A stretch of DNA of 64,000 bases from Pseudobutyrivibrio sp. (GCA_017557435.1 JAFYYR010000028.1:62001-126000), one strand, 5' to 3'; shown: positions 1-9,034, counted from the first letter of the stretch. Notes: generated by a model not told the origin, from the sequence alone. Numbers and translations are program-made.

Positions 1-122
1 TGGGCTCCTGCTGTCTCGCAAAGCTCTGCCAACTCATCTATAGAATCCCTAGCCTCAGCCTCGTCGCCTTCGCACACTGCAACTAGTATTACTTTTTCAA
101 TTATCTTTTCTGTATTTATCAT
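1..122 (-). CDS. hflX: GTPase HflX, N-terminal fragment (runs off window)
   Basis: Only the first 40 residues lie in the window. They start at ATG 122-120, with an AGG-type ribosome binding site just upstream. The pattern of a short lead, then EKVILVAV, an acidic stretch and DELAELCETAGA matches the start of the N-terminal domain of HflX. HflX is a ribosome-associated GTPase that splits stalled 70S ribosomes. The GTPase domain is outside the window, so the call rests on the N-terminal pattern alone. Confidence 0.72.
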   Translation of the reverse strand, partial: MINTEKIIEKVILVAVCEGDEAEARDSIDELAELCETAGA

Positions 123-230
123 TTACCTATATCCTAATTTAAATTGGATGGTTCTCCCACCACCTCCATAATAACATTTAATTTTGATTCCTCATAGTAA
201 TCATTAAAAAATGGGCCCACCCTTTTAGTT

Positions 231-701
231 CTAATAGGCTAAATATTCTACTTCGCTGGCAATAACTGGAAATTTATCTCTTATTTCCTGCTTTTCTACA
301 AGTCTAAAACCTTCATAGGTAAAGTTCGGGGTAGTTGCACAAGAAACAAAGGTAAAGCCATCTGCGTCCAGATTTTCTGCACCAAAAATAGCACCTTTTG
401 GAATTAAAACCATGGCCCGCTGGCCCTTTTCAACATCATTTCCTAGGAGAAATTCCTGCTTTCCTTCATCTGTTAGCATTGTGACCTTCATTCCACAGCC
501 CTCATGGAAATACCAGATTTCATCACAATCGATTTGATGAAAATGAGAAATCTCACCTTTGTCTAATAAAAAATAAATGCTACCTGCAAGAGGTCTTCCA
601 TCCTTTTCAAATGGGGCAGTATAGACCTCCACAAACCAGCCGCCCTCAGGATGCTGCTCTAAGTTGTATTCTCTTTTTAAAATCTCAGCTCGATTGCTCA
701 T
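231..701 (-). CDS. Cupin superfamily protein (DUF985/Cupin_5)
   Basis: This 156-residue protein has the DUF985 cupin signature. An early QHPEGGWF stretch is followed by GSIYFLL, then ISHFHQIDCDEIWYFHEG, which carries the histidines and acidic residue of the first cupin motif. A second half gives the rest of the beta barrel (MVLIPKGAIFGA). The length is usual for the family, whose members are mostly uncharacterised; some relatives are annotated as sugar epimerase-like. The ATG at 701 has a GGGAAT-type site somewhat upstream. The gene sits alone between hflX and a lipoprotein gene. The fold is clear and the function is not known. Confidence 0.8.
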   Translation of the reverse strand: MSNRAEILKREYNLEQHPEGGWFVEVYTAPFEKDGRPLAGSIYFLLDKGEISHFHQIDCDEIWYFHEGCGMKVTMLTDEGKQEFLLGNDVEKGQRAMVLIPKGAIFGAENLDADGFTFVSCATTPNFTYEGFRLVEKQEIRDKFPVIASEVEYLAY

Positions 702-754
702 ATGCCATTATTCCCTTTCCATCAAATGTCGCCTATTGCTTAAGTATTCAAGAC

Positions 755-1531
755 TTACAGACTTTCAACAAAGTCTGTAATGTCTATATACTCTACTGGT
801 TGCCCCACATATTTAGCTCGTAATTCTTGGTATTCATCATCTGACGAAAGCATTACCTTAGAATCTGAATTTCCATCAAGATAATAATATTCATAGAGTA
901 ATTGGCTCTCACTGTCAGCTGCCTTATAAAATGTTATTATGCCTTTTCGCTGCCCTGATAAATCATATGAAAAATAGGACTCCATCATATCATCATAGGT
1001 GCCATCTTCGCCCACAACACCATTTGTATACACACTAGCTCCCATTCGCATATTATGGGACTCAAATATATCAACTACAGTCAATTTATCATCAGAAACA
1101 GTAAGTATTTCCAAAAGCTGATCCACAGCACCGCTTACATTCACTACCAATTCATTTTCACCATCACCATTAACATCTACAAGTGCATAACCAATAGTAG
1201 CGTCCTGAAATTCCGATGTATAATCTTCCTTGTAAGTAAGTATATTTAATTGATCTCCATCCACATAAGGATTTTCAACACTAATCTCATTTTTCAAATA
1301 AGACACGTATAGTGGATCCATATCCCCAAAGTCGTATCCAGCATCGTCACTGATATCTTCTTCTGTATCATCAATAACTTCAGAATCATTTTCTTGAACA
1401 GGTTCACTTGATTCTTCAATCTGCTCTACCTCAATATCCACATCATCTGTAGCATCTTCTGTATTCTGTCCACAAGCTGACATAGATATCATCATAGTTG
1501 CCATCATTAAAACTAATACTTTCTTTTTCAT
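755..1531 (-). CDS. Putative lipoprotein with acidic linker and DxNGDGxxE motif
   Basis: The 258-residue product starts with a lipoprotein signal peptide (MKKKVLVLMMATMMISMSAC) with the lipobox cysteine at residue 20. An acidic linker to about residue 65 is rich in Glu and Asp. The C-terminal domain contains VDVNGDGENELVV, a calcium-loop-like motif seen in FG-GAP and VCBS-like extracellular proteins. It is probably anchored to the outer face of the membrane. The next gene (start 2307) encodes a lipoprotein of the same architecture with FIDFDGDDTPELL at the same place, so the two are probably diverged tandem duplicates. I do not recognise a named family. Confidence 0.7.
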   Translation of the reverse strand: MKKKVLVLMMATMMISMSACGQNTEDATDDVDIEVEQIEESSEPVQENDSEVIDDTEEDISDDAGYDFGDMDPLYVSYLKNEISVENPYVDGDQLNILTYKEDYTSEFQDATIGYALVDVNGDGENELVVNVSGAVDQLLEILTVSDDKLTVVDIFESHNMRMGASVYTNGVVGEDGTYDDMMESYFSYDLSGQRKGIITFYKAADSESQLLYEYYYLDGNSDSKVMLSSDDEYQELRAKYVGQPVEYIDITDFVESL

Positions 1532-1560
1532 TCTCTTATTCTTCCCTTCTTATCCAATTA

Positions 1561-2307
1561 TTATGATAGTTCTTTTATAAGCTCATCGTAGCTAAGTGAG
1601 GCATCAAAATCTTCATAGGTGTAAGTTTCATACACATCAATCTTTTCTTTTATCTGGTCCTCACTTAGATTCTCACCATTATCACATGTGTACTCGGTCT
1701 TATAGACTTCCATTTCTGAAAAGTTCTCTAATTCCTCATCAGATGGATAGCCATCCCCGTCTTTATCATCAAAGTGATACTCCGTTACTGTGTAATCAGA
1801 CTCCAATTCCCCCTCTTCGTGCTTGGACAAAAAGGTGCTATAGTAAAAGGCTCCATAATAAGGATTGCCATCATTTCTAAGAATGCCTTTTCCCGGCGCA
1901 TACTGATAACCAAGATTGCCACCAGCACCAAATGGCCACTGGTCCATAAGGCAGCGAATTGCCCCATTTTCATATGTATAAAGTGAATAAGCGCCTCCTA
2001 CATTAGCTAAAAGTTCAGGAGTATCATCTCCATCAAAATCTATAAATGAAAACTTAAGATTATCTACATCATAATCCTCTTTTAGACTTTCAGCTGCCTC
2101 AAGATATGCTTTCTTATATGCCTCTGAGTTGTCCTCTAAACTTGTATCATCACCTGAATCAGTTGCACTGTCTTGGCTCACTTCACCTGTTTCGCCGCTT
2201 GATACTACTCCATCGCTTGGAGTTGCTTCAATGCCTGATTCCGATTTGCCACATCCCGTAGCAAATACCATCACTGCCAACAACGGTAAAATCATTTTTC
2301 TTTTCAT
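1561..2307 (-). CDS. Putative lipoprotein, paralogue of the gene at 755-1531
   Basis: The reading frame is open further upstream, but the ATG at 2307 is preferred. It has a GGAGG site directly upstream and begins a proper lipoprotein signal (MKRKMILPLLAVMVFATGC, cysteine 19). The mature protein of about 230 residues has a Ser/Thr/Asp-rich linker. It then has a domain with FIDFDGDDTPELLANVGG and, near residue 180, DDKDGDGYPSDEE. Both look like Asp-rich calcium-binding loops. It lies 29 bp upstream of the similar lipoprotein gene on the same strand, so the two are probably cotranscribed. The function is unknown. Confidence 0.7.
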   Translation of the reverse strand: MKRKMILPLLAVMVFATGCGKSESGIEATPSDGVVSSGETGEVSQDSATDSGDDTSLEDNSEAYKKAYLEAAESLKEDYDVDNLKFSFIDFDGDDTPELLANVGGAYSLYTYENGAIRCLMDQWPFGAGGNLGYQYAPGKGILRNDGNPYYGAFYYSTFLSKHEEGELESDYTVTEYHFDDKDGDGYPSDEELENFSEMEVYKTEYTCDNGENLSEDQIKEKIDVYETYTYEDFDASLSYDELIKELS

Positions 2308-2443
2308 AACTTTTCCTCCAATAAAAATAGTGGTCACCATGTACCATGGTTGCAATTATACCCTATTGTAATTATATTTGAAATAAACATCATTTTTGCA
2401 TCACCCCCGCAAAAAATCGAATTATAGATTTTTTTATCTCATG

Positions 2444-2472
2444 TTGACGAGGTAATACTCTAGTGTTATGTT
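2444..2472 (+). promoter_or_regulatory. Likely sigma-A promoter of thiT
   Basis: TTGACG (2444-2449) and TATGTT (2467-2472) are separated by exactly 17 bases. They sit about 25 bases before the TPP aptamer, so the aptamer would be at the 5' end of the transcript. Confidence 0.6.
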
Positions 2473-2495
2473 GTATCTATCAAAATAAATAGATT

Positions 2496-2576
2496 GCTAG
2501 GGGTGCATTTGCTGAGAGGTGATATATACCGACCCTTATTACTTGAACTGGATAATACCAGCGTAAGGAAGCTTAT
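2496..2576 (+). promoter_or_regulatory. TPP (THI-box) riboswitch
   Basis: The conserved aptamer landmarks occur in order: GGGGTGC, GCTGAGAGG, GACCC, then ACTTGAACTGGATAATACCAGCG and TAAGGAAGC. This is the classic thiamine pyrophosphate aptamer. It precedes thiT by about 40 bases. The short distance to the gene's ribosome binding site, with no strong terminator hairpin between, suggests control of translation initiation or a short attenuator. It should switch off the thiamine transporter when TPP is plentiful. Confidence 0.95.
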
Positions 2577-2617
2577 TTGATCTCCTGGCATTTTTTTGTA
2601 CGAAGGGAGATTTTTTA

Positions 2618-3193
2618 ATGATTAATCATGCATCAACGGATTCTAAAATTGGTTTTACAGCGAAGAAGCTTGCGTTTTGTGGCGCTTCCATAGGACTTGC
2701 ATTTGTTCTTTCTAATATCAAGTTCCTTAAGCTTCCAATGGGTGGCTCCATTACCATGTTTTCAATGCTAGTTGCATGCCTTCCAGGATTTTGGTTTGGC
2801 CCAGTTCTTGGAATAATTTCAGGTGTTGCTTATGGTCTTTTGAACCTAATTGTAGACCCATATATTCTTTTTCCAGCCCAGGTAATTGTGGACTATATTC
2901 TTGCCTTTGCAGCCCTTGGACTTTCCGGATTCTTTTCAAAATCTAAATATGGTCTCTATAAGGGATACGGCCTTGCAATAATCGGTAGATACATTTTTGC
3001 AGTTCTTTCTGGCTGTCTCTTCTTTGGAGAATATGCTGCTGACTACAATATGACCCCACTGCCATATTCACTTGCCTACAATGGAATCTACGTTTTTGCA
3101 GAGGCACTTGTAACATATGTTGTGCTTCTACTTCCACCAATTAGAACTCTTATGGATTATTTAAAACATATGGCTACATCACAAAATAAATAA
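2618..3193 (+). CDS. thiT: Thiamine transporter ThiT (ECF S-component)
   Basis: This 191-residue membrane protein has about six hydrophobic segments. It has the ThiT pattern of an N-terminal ALAFVLS-like helix, then KLPMGGSITMFSMLVACLPG, and GPVLGIISGVAYGLLNLIVDPYI. ThiT is the substrate-binding S-component of an energy-coupling factor transporter and works with a shared EcfAA'T module encoded elsewhere. The ATG has an AAGGGAG site upstream. The TPP riboswitch in its leader supports thiamine as the substrate. A strong hairpin follows the gene. Confidence 0.93.
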   Translation: MINHASTDSKIGFTAKKLAFCGASIGLAFVLSNIKFLKLPMGGSITMFSMLVACLPGFWFGPVLGIISGVAYGLLNLIVDPYILFPAQVIVDYILAFAALGLSGFFSKSKYGLYKGYGLAIIGRYIFAVLSGCLFFGEYAADYNMTPLPYSLAYNGIYVFAEALVTYVVLLLPPIRTLMDYLKHMATSQNK

Positions 3194-3205
3194 TATTTTT
3201 AAACG

Positions 3206-3246
3206 TAAAACAGGAGGGACTTCAGATTTGAAGTTCCTCCTATTTT
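3206..3246. terminator. Bidirectional terminator between thiT and the surface protein gene
   Basis: The arms AGGAGGGACTTC and GAAGTTCCTCCT flank a six-base loop. The arms are extended by AAAA and TTTT tracts, so the structure can serve both the plus-strand thiT and the converging minus-strand gene. Confidence 0.8.
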
Positions 3247-3283
3247 AGAATAATGATATGTGAAAAATGATTAGTGCTGGCGA

Positions 3284-6200
3284 TTATTTCTTAGTAATAT
3301 TCTTAGCATCTAATTTTTTCTTATAGTATGCAATAGAGCCTGCTACTACAACGATAACAAGAAGAATTGAAACCCACAATCCTAATTTAGCAGATGAACT
3401 TTGCTCTTCTGCTGCAAGAGGTGTAGCCTCATCAGCGATTCGCTTGATTGTCTCATCCTCTGCTGTCTCTGGTGTAGGTGCTACTTCCTGGTTGTCTGCT
3501 GTATCTGCATCTGCGTCTGCATCTGCGTTAGCATTTGCTGCATTGTTGTTTGCTGTATTTCTAGTATTTCTGTTAGCAACCTGTGTAGTAGTATTTGCTG
3601 TTGTATCACCAGCAAGTGGTATTGTTGGGTCAGTAATTGTAAATGTTGCAGCTGGATAATCTGTTCCAGGAGTACCATCTGCTACACCACCAGGTGTTGA
3701 TGTGCCAGTACCTTCTGTACCTGTTGCATCTGAACCAGTACCTTCTTCAGTACCATCTTCTCCAGTTCCATCATTACTATACTTGTTCTTGAAGTCTTCC
3801 TTAGCCTTGTCTAAGTTTTCCTTTGCATCATCAAGATCTTCCTTAGCCTGCTGGTATGTATCCTCAGCCTCCTGAAGCTTTCCTTGCCACAAAGCTAATT
3901 CTGGCAATACTTCCATATCACCAAGAGCCAATGTCTTGTTAAGATCTTCGATGTGAGCTCTAATGTCCTCACACTGCTGCTGAGCATCTTCTACTGCCTC
4001 TTTTGCAGTATTAACAAGATTGATGAGATTAAAGAATTTTGTCATTGTAGCGCCAGCCTGCTCAAGACCTTCTACATAAGCGCTTGCTGCATTGCTAAAT
4101 GTAGAATCACCATCGTTATAGAAGAATTTCTCTGTAACAGCCTGGTCAACTGATGCTTCCTTGTTATAATCATCATTAGATGTAGCAGTTGATTTTCCAA
4201 TATAGTTGATATCTCTGCCATATGTAAGATTGCTAAGATTTCCATCTATATTGCCGTTTACTTCAACTGCAGCATATGTACTGCCTGTTGAATTTACATT
4301 TGTAGCCTTAACAACATAGAACTCTGCAGTTTTTGTATCCCAGTTCCAGCTCTTAACACCAACTACTTTTGTATGCTGCTCCTGCTCATACTGTCTAATG
4401 ATTGCTTCCTTAGTAGTCTCCTTATCTTTTCCAGTAAAGAAGTTTCCTACTTTTGTCCAGAAGTCATTCCATCCATCACCTACAGTGTAATGTACTGTAT
4501 CATCTGTAACTATGTCATAGGAAATATTGTATGTACCTGCCACATGGTATGTAACACTTCCATCAACTACAAACCATGTCACATTGTATGGAGCGTCTTC
4601 AGCAGTTTTAACCGCTGTCCAATCATTATTATAGCCGTCAAATGTAAATCCATAATATTCATACTTATCATCATATGGATTTCCAGCATTGGCTGCTGCA
4701 TTATTTTTACCATTTACAATGGCCTCTGCAGCTGTTGGCTGAGCATGTGGAGTAACACCATCTGGCCAAGGTACTCCAAGAACAGTCTTGGTCTTTAGGT
4801 CTGCAGACCATGTTAATTCACGATTTGCACTATATGCAACTTTAAGCATGTATCTTGGCACATAATAACCAGAAGCTTTAAATACATCTCTTGCATCAAG
4901 AATCTGATAACCTGTCTTTGCTGCTGCAATGCTTGCTGCTGTCTCATTGCTCTTTAAGTACTCAGTTGCTGTAAGCTTATTATTTACATAGGTGTAAACC
5001 TTTTTAGTACTAAGGTTTGTAGCAGTGCAAATGTAATTGCCATCTGCATCAAATGAGTAAACTCTAATAACTTCATCGTCAGAAGCAATTTCTTCTGAAG
5101 CAACTGCATTCTGAACAGTATTGCCATCTAAATCTGTATAAGATGTATATGTCTTGTCAAGACCAGTAACTTTTGCATTATCCCAGTCCCAATTTCCAAG
5201 AACAATATAATCAAGTGTGTAATCAGCCTTCTCTTCATCAGTAAGCTTGTCGTATACATCTGCAACAAGGTATGATGTCTTTTCCTCACCATCAACCTCT
5301 ACAGTCTTCTTATATCTCTTAACAATCTTCTGTTCAGCCAATGGCTTAGCCAATTCTGTATCTATATCTTCCTGAGTGATGTGAGCTACATTTCCATCCT
5401 CATCATAATAATCATAGTATGTAACCTTCTCATAAAGATCTACCTGAGTGCCACTGATATCATATCCAAGATTTACGCTCTTTTCCTGAACAATTGTGCC
5501 AGTAGCATCATCGATAATCTGGTATTTAACAGTAATAAGATCCTTTTCTGTACCTTCGTAATCTACGAAATCCCCAATTTCAGTAACAGAAACTGTCTGA
5601 CCTTCTTCTGCCTTAAAGTAGTAGTTTTCAAGAATAGCCTTGATGTATTCTTTCTTGTCTTCATCTGTCTTGTCACTATCCTGATATGTCTGCTCTGCAG
5701 TTGCAAGAACTCCTGCTGCTGATGAAAGATATTCATCATAAGCTTTCTGTAAGTTATCCTGAAGATCTGCAAGTCTCTGCTGTGCAGCTGCTAAATCTTC
5801 TTCAGCCCATTCAAGATTTGTATAAGCAGAATTTAAACTATTATTATAAGCATTAACCTTCTGCTGGAATTCACTTTCGTATGTCTCATATTCCTTTTTT
5901 GCAGTATTGTATGCTTCTTCCTTCTTCTCAAAATCTATTACTGCCTTATCGTATGTATCCTGTGTTGTAGCAATAATATAAGCAGCATTTTCCATAGTCT
6001 CATTTTCTACAGCCTCCAATGCCCCATTTGAAGCAGCAAGTGCTTCACCTGCGATTACCTGAGCATCTGATGCTGCCTGATTAGCTGCTCCGACTTCTGC
6101 GTCTGCATTTGCCTCAGCCGCATCCATCTCTCCTGCTGCAGTATAGAGATCCTGTGCCGCCTGATTCAAGTTCTCAATATCTACTGCCGCATCATCTGTT

Positions 6201-6625
6201 ACTGCTGCAGCCAAATCTGCTGCCTCGCCAAATGTAACATCTTCTGTAACTACATCACCTGTTTCTTCGTCGGTAACTACTTGACCATACTCATCAACAA
6301 CTGTGATTGTGCAAGTCTCACCAGCCACTGGAGAGTCATCTGAATCAATTTCATCAGCCATAATTTCAGTTAACTCTGCAACGCCTGTTGCATCTTCTTC
6401 AGAACCAACACCTGAAAATTCCTGTTCATTAAAATCCTCATTTAATGACTCTGTCTGTTCAGCAAAAGCCTTTTCAGCTTCATTGGCTTCCTGCTGACTT
6501 TCTTGTGTTTGTTCCTCACCCTTAAATTCATCAATTTCATCTGCATATGCAGTAATTGATGTTGAACCAGCAAGTGTAACTGCTGATAGGCCTAGTGATA
6601 GACCTTTTACCACCTGTTTCCTCAT
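3284..6625 (-). CDS. Large cell-surface coiled-coil protein with C-terminal membrane anchor
   Basis: The start at ATG 6625 has an AGGAGG site; the longer open frame lacks one. The product has about 1113 residues. An N-terminal signal peptide ends near ITAYA. It is followed by an acidic Ala/Glu-rich region and long alpha-helical coiled coils (about residues 170-330). A beta-rich middle (about 340-850) carries many Tyr, Trp and Asp residues, and a second coiled coil follows (about 900-990). Next come a Gly/Thr linker and an Asn/Ala/Asp-rich tract. The C-terminus has a hydrophobic segment (LGLWVSILLVIVVVAGSIAYY) and a Lys-rich tail. The shape is that of a Gram-positive adhesin, but no canonical LPxTG motif precedes the hydrophobic segment. 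PLA-containing motifs (TIPLAG and ATPLAA) occur instead. The ligand is unknown. Confidence 0.72.
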   Translation of the reverse strand: MRKQVVKGLSLGLSAVTLAGSTSITAYADEIDEFKGEEQTQESQQEANEAEKAFAEQTESLNEDFNEQEFSGVGSEEDATGVAELTEIMADEIDSDDSPVAGETCTITVVDEYGQVVTDEETGDVVTEDVTFGEAADLAAAVTDDAAVDIENLNQAAQDLYTAAGEMDAAEANADAEVGAANQAASDAQVIAGEALAASNGALEAVENETMENAAYIIATTQDTYDKAVIDFEKKEEAYNTAKKEYETYESEFQQKVNAYNNSLNSAYTNLEWAEEDLAAAQQRLADLQDNLQKAYDEYLSSAAGVLATAEQTYQDSDKTDEDKKEYIKAILENYYFKAEEGQTVSVTEIGDFVDYEGTEKDLITVKYQIIDDATGTIVQEKSVNLGYDISGTQVDLYEKVTYYDYYDEDGNVAHITQEDIDTELAKPLAEQKIVKRYKKTVEVDGEEKTSYLVADVYDKLTDEEKADYTLDYIVLGNWDWDNAKVTGLDKTYTSYTDLDGNTVQNAVASEEIASDDEVIRVYSFDADGNYICTATNLSTKKVYTYVNNKLTATEYLKSNETAASIAAAKTGYQILDARDVFKASGYYVPRYMLKVAYSANRELTWSADLKTKTVLGVPWPDGVTPHAQPTAAEAIVNGKNNAAANAGNPYDDKYEYYGFTFDGYNNDWTAVKTAEDAPYNVTWFVVDGSVTYHVAGTYNISYDIVTDDTVHYTVGDGWNDFWTKVGNFFTGKDKETTKEAIIRQYEQEQHTKVVGVKSWNWDTKTAEFYVVKATNVNSTGSTYAAVEVNGNIDGNLSNLTYGRDINYIGKSTATSNDDYNKEASVDQAVTEKFFYNDGDSTFSNAASAYVEGLEQAGATMTKFFNLINLVNTAKEAVEDAQQQCEDIRAHIEDLNKTLALGDMEVLPELALWQGKLQEAEDTYQQAKEDLDDAKENLDKAKEDFKNKYSNDGTGEDGTEEGTGSDATGTEGTGTSTPGGVADGTPGTDYPAATFTITDPTIPLAGDTTANTTTQVANRNTRNTANNNAANANADADADADTADNQEVAPTPETAEDETIKRIADEATPLAAEEQSSSAKLGLWVSILLVIVVVAGSIAYYKKKLDAKNITKK

Positions 6626-6946
6626 ACAAGTCCTCCTACTAATCATTGAAACTACAAACTTCACATTTCATAGCTCATTCCACGGTCAGTCCCTATTATC
6701 AGCCACAGAACGAACCATGAATTCCCCTAGCACAAAATGTAGCAGTTTTGGTTAGTAGATTTCTATATACAGGCAAAAACTAACATCATTTGGCAACTTT
6801 TGTTATATCGTATAACGTTTTCGCACAAGAAAAACCCCCATTTTTTTGTGTAAATCCCACAAACTTACCTAAGAGTTTTTAACTAAATTATTCAAAATAA
6901 TATCCATTTTAGATAAAATACCCCTCTGTTTGGTTTATAAAAAATT
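6626..6946. other. Intergenic region upstream of the surface protein gene
   Basis: No open frame worth calling was seen. It contains the inverted repeat GTTATA-TCG-TATAAC at 6802-6816, which could be an operator or part of a promoter for the minus-strand surface protein gene. Much of the rest is AT-rich leader. No certain promoter could be assigned. Confidence 0.4.
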
Positions 6947-6982
6947 GCAAAAAATTGGAGAAGCTCATTTTTAAGCTTCTCC
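6947..6982 (-). terminator. Rho-independent terminator of the ispE-gntR-DUF1934 operon
   Basis: Read on the minus strand, GGAGAAGCT pairs with AGCTTCTCC around a short A-rich loop. AATTTTTTGC follows. The DUF1934 stop codon lies inside the ascending arm. Confidence 0.85.
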
Positions 6983-7393
6983 TTTGATTTTAACTTTTAT
7001 ATCCATTGTAGTCTGTATTGAGTCTGCACCGGTTATGATATCGTATTCTATTCCAATTCTAATATCATCCTTTTGCTCAATCAACTCATATCTGCGGGTA
7101 AATATCTCTATGGAAAGAGCCCCTACAGATGTGCTGTATTTATTAACAGTCTTCTCACCAGCTCTCAACTCTATCTTGGAGCTAAGACTTCCCTTTTGGG
7201 TAAGGGTAAATTCCCTTCGATTGAAGGAAATCAAACAGTCGATAACTCCATCTTCAGTGGTGCGCTTGTAGGAAAGATATTTCTTATCACCTCTCTCTAT
7301 AAAAGAGCCTAAATAACTCTCCTCAGATATCTCCTCGTCACCACCCATTCGCTGCCTAGAACACAGCGAAATCTTACATGATGTTCCTGCCAT
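6971..7393 (-). CDS. DUF1934 (YwiB-like) beta-barrel protein
   Basis: The 140-residue protein matches the DUF1934 family of small calycin-like barrels typified by Bacillus YwiB. It has alternating beta strands, a central GVIDCLISFNRREFTLTQKG segment, and a final strand with DIKVKIKGEA. The start ATG at 7393 has an AGGAAT site and lies 15 bp after the GntR gene stop. The gene is therefore the last of a three-gene operon with ispE and gntR. The family has no established biochemical role. Confidence 0.75.
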   Translation of the reverse strand: MAGTSCKISLCSRQRMGGDEEISEESYLGSFIERGDKKYLSYKRTTEDGVIDCLISFNRREFTLTQKGSLSSKIELRAGEKTVNKYSTSVGALSIEIFTRRYELIEQKDDIRIGIEYDIITGADSIQTTMDIKVKIKGEA

Positions 7394-7408
7394 ATTAATT
7401 CCTATCTA

Positions 7409-8083
7409 TTATACTTGTTCTCTAATAACCACGCGCACAGCGTTGATCTGATTTGAAAGATGTGTGTGCATAATGCTCTTAAGGTATTCCACATCCCGTC
7501 TGTTAAATCCCTCAATAATAGCTCTGTGCTCTGCAATAAGCTGGGCGTATACAGAAGGATTCTTAACATACTCATAGCGATAGCGATACATCTGCTCTCT
7601 TGCTGAACTAATAATATTCTCAAGCTTTGGATTAGCAGCTGCTGCATAAATCACATCGTGGAACGCCTCATCTGTCTCAACTATTTTACGCACATCATCT
7701 GTATGGGTAGCATTCTCAAATGCCTTCATTGCTTCCTTAAGCTCTACAAACTGAGCATCTGTCATACGCTCGCAGGCACATACTACAGCAAGTGCATCTA
7801 AAGCATCTCTAACCTCTAGCACATCCTGCAAATCCTTTTCTGTCATCTTAGCCACCTGAGCTCCCTTGCGAGGGATAGTTACAGCAAGCCCCTCCTGCTC
7901 AAGCATACGTATTGCCTCACGAATTGGAGTACGGCTAACACCAAGCTTTGTAGCTAGATGCATCTCCATAAGTCTCTCGCCTGGCTTAAGTTCCCCCTTT
8001 AGAATCGCCTCCCTAAGTGTGTTGAAAACTACATCTCTGAGTGGCAAATAATCGTCCATCTGAAGTGTAAGATTTTCTGTCAT
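7409..8083 (-). CDS. GntR-family transcriptional regulator (FadR subfamily, FCD domain)
   Basis: ATG 8083 is the better start because AAGGAG lies just before it; an in-frame TTG upstream lies ahead of that site. The 224-residue product has an N-terminal winged helix-turn-helix (about residues 10-75) with LRDVVFNTLREAILKGEL, KLGVSRTPIREAIRMLE and a basic wing PRKGAQV. The C-terminal all-helical FCD domain carries the acidic and histidine positions that usually bind a metal and an organic acid (DEAFHDVIY, and a later EHRAI). It probably senses a small carboxylate. The target and effector cannot be read from the sequence. It is cotranscribed with ispE. Confidence 0.9.
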   Translation of the reverse strand: MTENLTLQMDDYLPLRDVVFNTLREAILKGELKPGERLMEMHLATKLGVSRTPIREAIRMLEQEGLAVTIPRKGAQVAKMTEKDLQDVLEVRDALDALAVVCACERMTDAQFVELKEAMKAFENATHTDDVRKIVETDEAFHDVIYAAAANPKLENIISSAREQMYRYRYEYVKNPSVYAQLIAEHRAIIEGFNRRDVEYLKSIMHTHLSNQINAVRVVIREQV

Positions 8084-8106
8084 TATACTTATTCTCCTTT
8101 TCAAGG

Positions 8107-8982
8107 TTAATTCTTGTTATTGAATAACGTAGTAAGATAAAGCTGCTTTACCATCCCCGATTTGGTAAGTGCCTCTTTGGCAGCTTTAGCTGTCTTGTTA
8201 TCATTAAAGAATCCGAATACTGTAGGACCACTACCGCTCATCATGGCGCCGACAGCCCCATTATCCATCATGCATTTTTTGATGTCTGCAATAACTGGAT
8301 GCATCGGAATAGTAACATCCTCCAGAACATTGCCCATCTTGCTGCAAATGGCTAGCAAATCCTGATTCTTTATATCCTCAATAATTCCATCTATATCTGG
8401 GTGAATCACCTTATCAAAACATGAATCCAAAGCCTCGTAAACCTGCTTGGTAGAAACAGCAATACCTGGCTTAGCAATTAAAACTGGGCACTTTACCATA
8501 GGTGGAAGTGGAGAAAGAATCTCTCCAATGCCCTCAGCCAAAGCTGTCCCTCTCATAACACAATATGGTACATCAGCACCAAGCTTAACTCCTCGCTCCA
8601 TCATATCCTTGCGAGAAAGTCCCAGCTTAAACATCTTATTCATACCAAATAAAATGGCGGCTGCATCAGTAGAGCCTCCGGCCATACCTGCTGCCACTGG
8701 AATATGCTTTTCAAGGTAGATTTTAATTCCATCTTTTATATCAAATTCTTCTATAAGAAGCTTTGCTGCCTTAATACAGAGATTGTCATCTCCCACAGTC
8801 AAAAACTTAAGATTGGTGGTCATTGAAACCCCAGGCTCCTCCACCTTAGAAATGGTGATCTTATCGAAGAGATTGACTGTCTGCATTATCATCTTGACCT
8901 CATGGTAGCCATCCTCTCGAATGCCTGTAACATCAAGGCCTATATTGATTTTTGCTAAAGCTTTAACATCTATTTTATCCAT
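8107..8982 (-). CDS. ispE: 4-diphosphocytidyl-2-C-methyl-D-erythritol kinase
   Basis: The 291-residue GHMP-family kinase phosphorylates CDP-methylerythritol with ATP in the non-mevalonate isoprenoid pathway. The N-terminus has KALAKINIGLDV, with the catalytic lysine region. The ATP-binding loop is IPVAAGMAGGSTDAAAIL (about residues 92-109). The C-terminal GHMP motif is GAMMSGSGPTVFG. The length is normal. The gene is first in an operon with gntR and DUF1934 genes, with a good promoter 53 bp upstream. Confidence 0.96.
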   Translation of the reverse strand: MDKIDVKALAKINIGLDVTGIREDGYHEVKMIMQTVNLFDKITISKVEEPGVSMTTNLKFLTVGDDNLCIKAAKLLIEEFDIKDGIKIYLEKHIPVAAGMAGGSTDAAAILFGMNKMFKLGLSRKDMMERGVKLGADVPYCVMRGTALAEGIGEILSPLPPMVKCPVLIAKPGIAVSTKQVYEALDSCFDKVIHPDIDGIIEDIKNQDLLAICSKMGNVLEDVTIPMHPVIADIKKCMMDNGAVGAMMSGSGPTVFGFFNDNKTAKAAKEALTKSGMVKQLYLTTLFNNKN

Positions 8983-9034
8983 TGTACATCCATGTATTTT
9001 GCACTTGCGTGTATTTTGTATTCAATCTTACTAA

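Noticed and set aside
123-230. Terminator after the cupin gene (TGGGCCCA then TTTTTT)
   Set aside because: The GC palindrome has no loop long enough for a hairpin, so the evidence is too weak.
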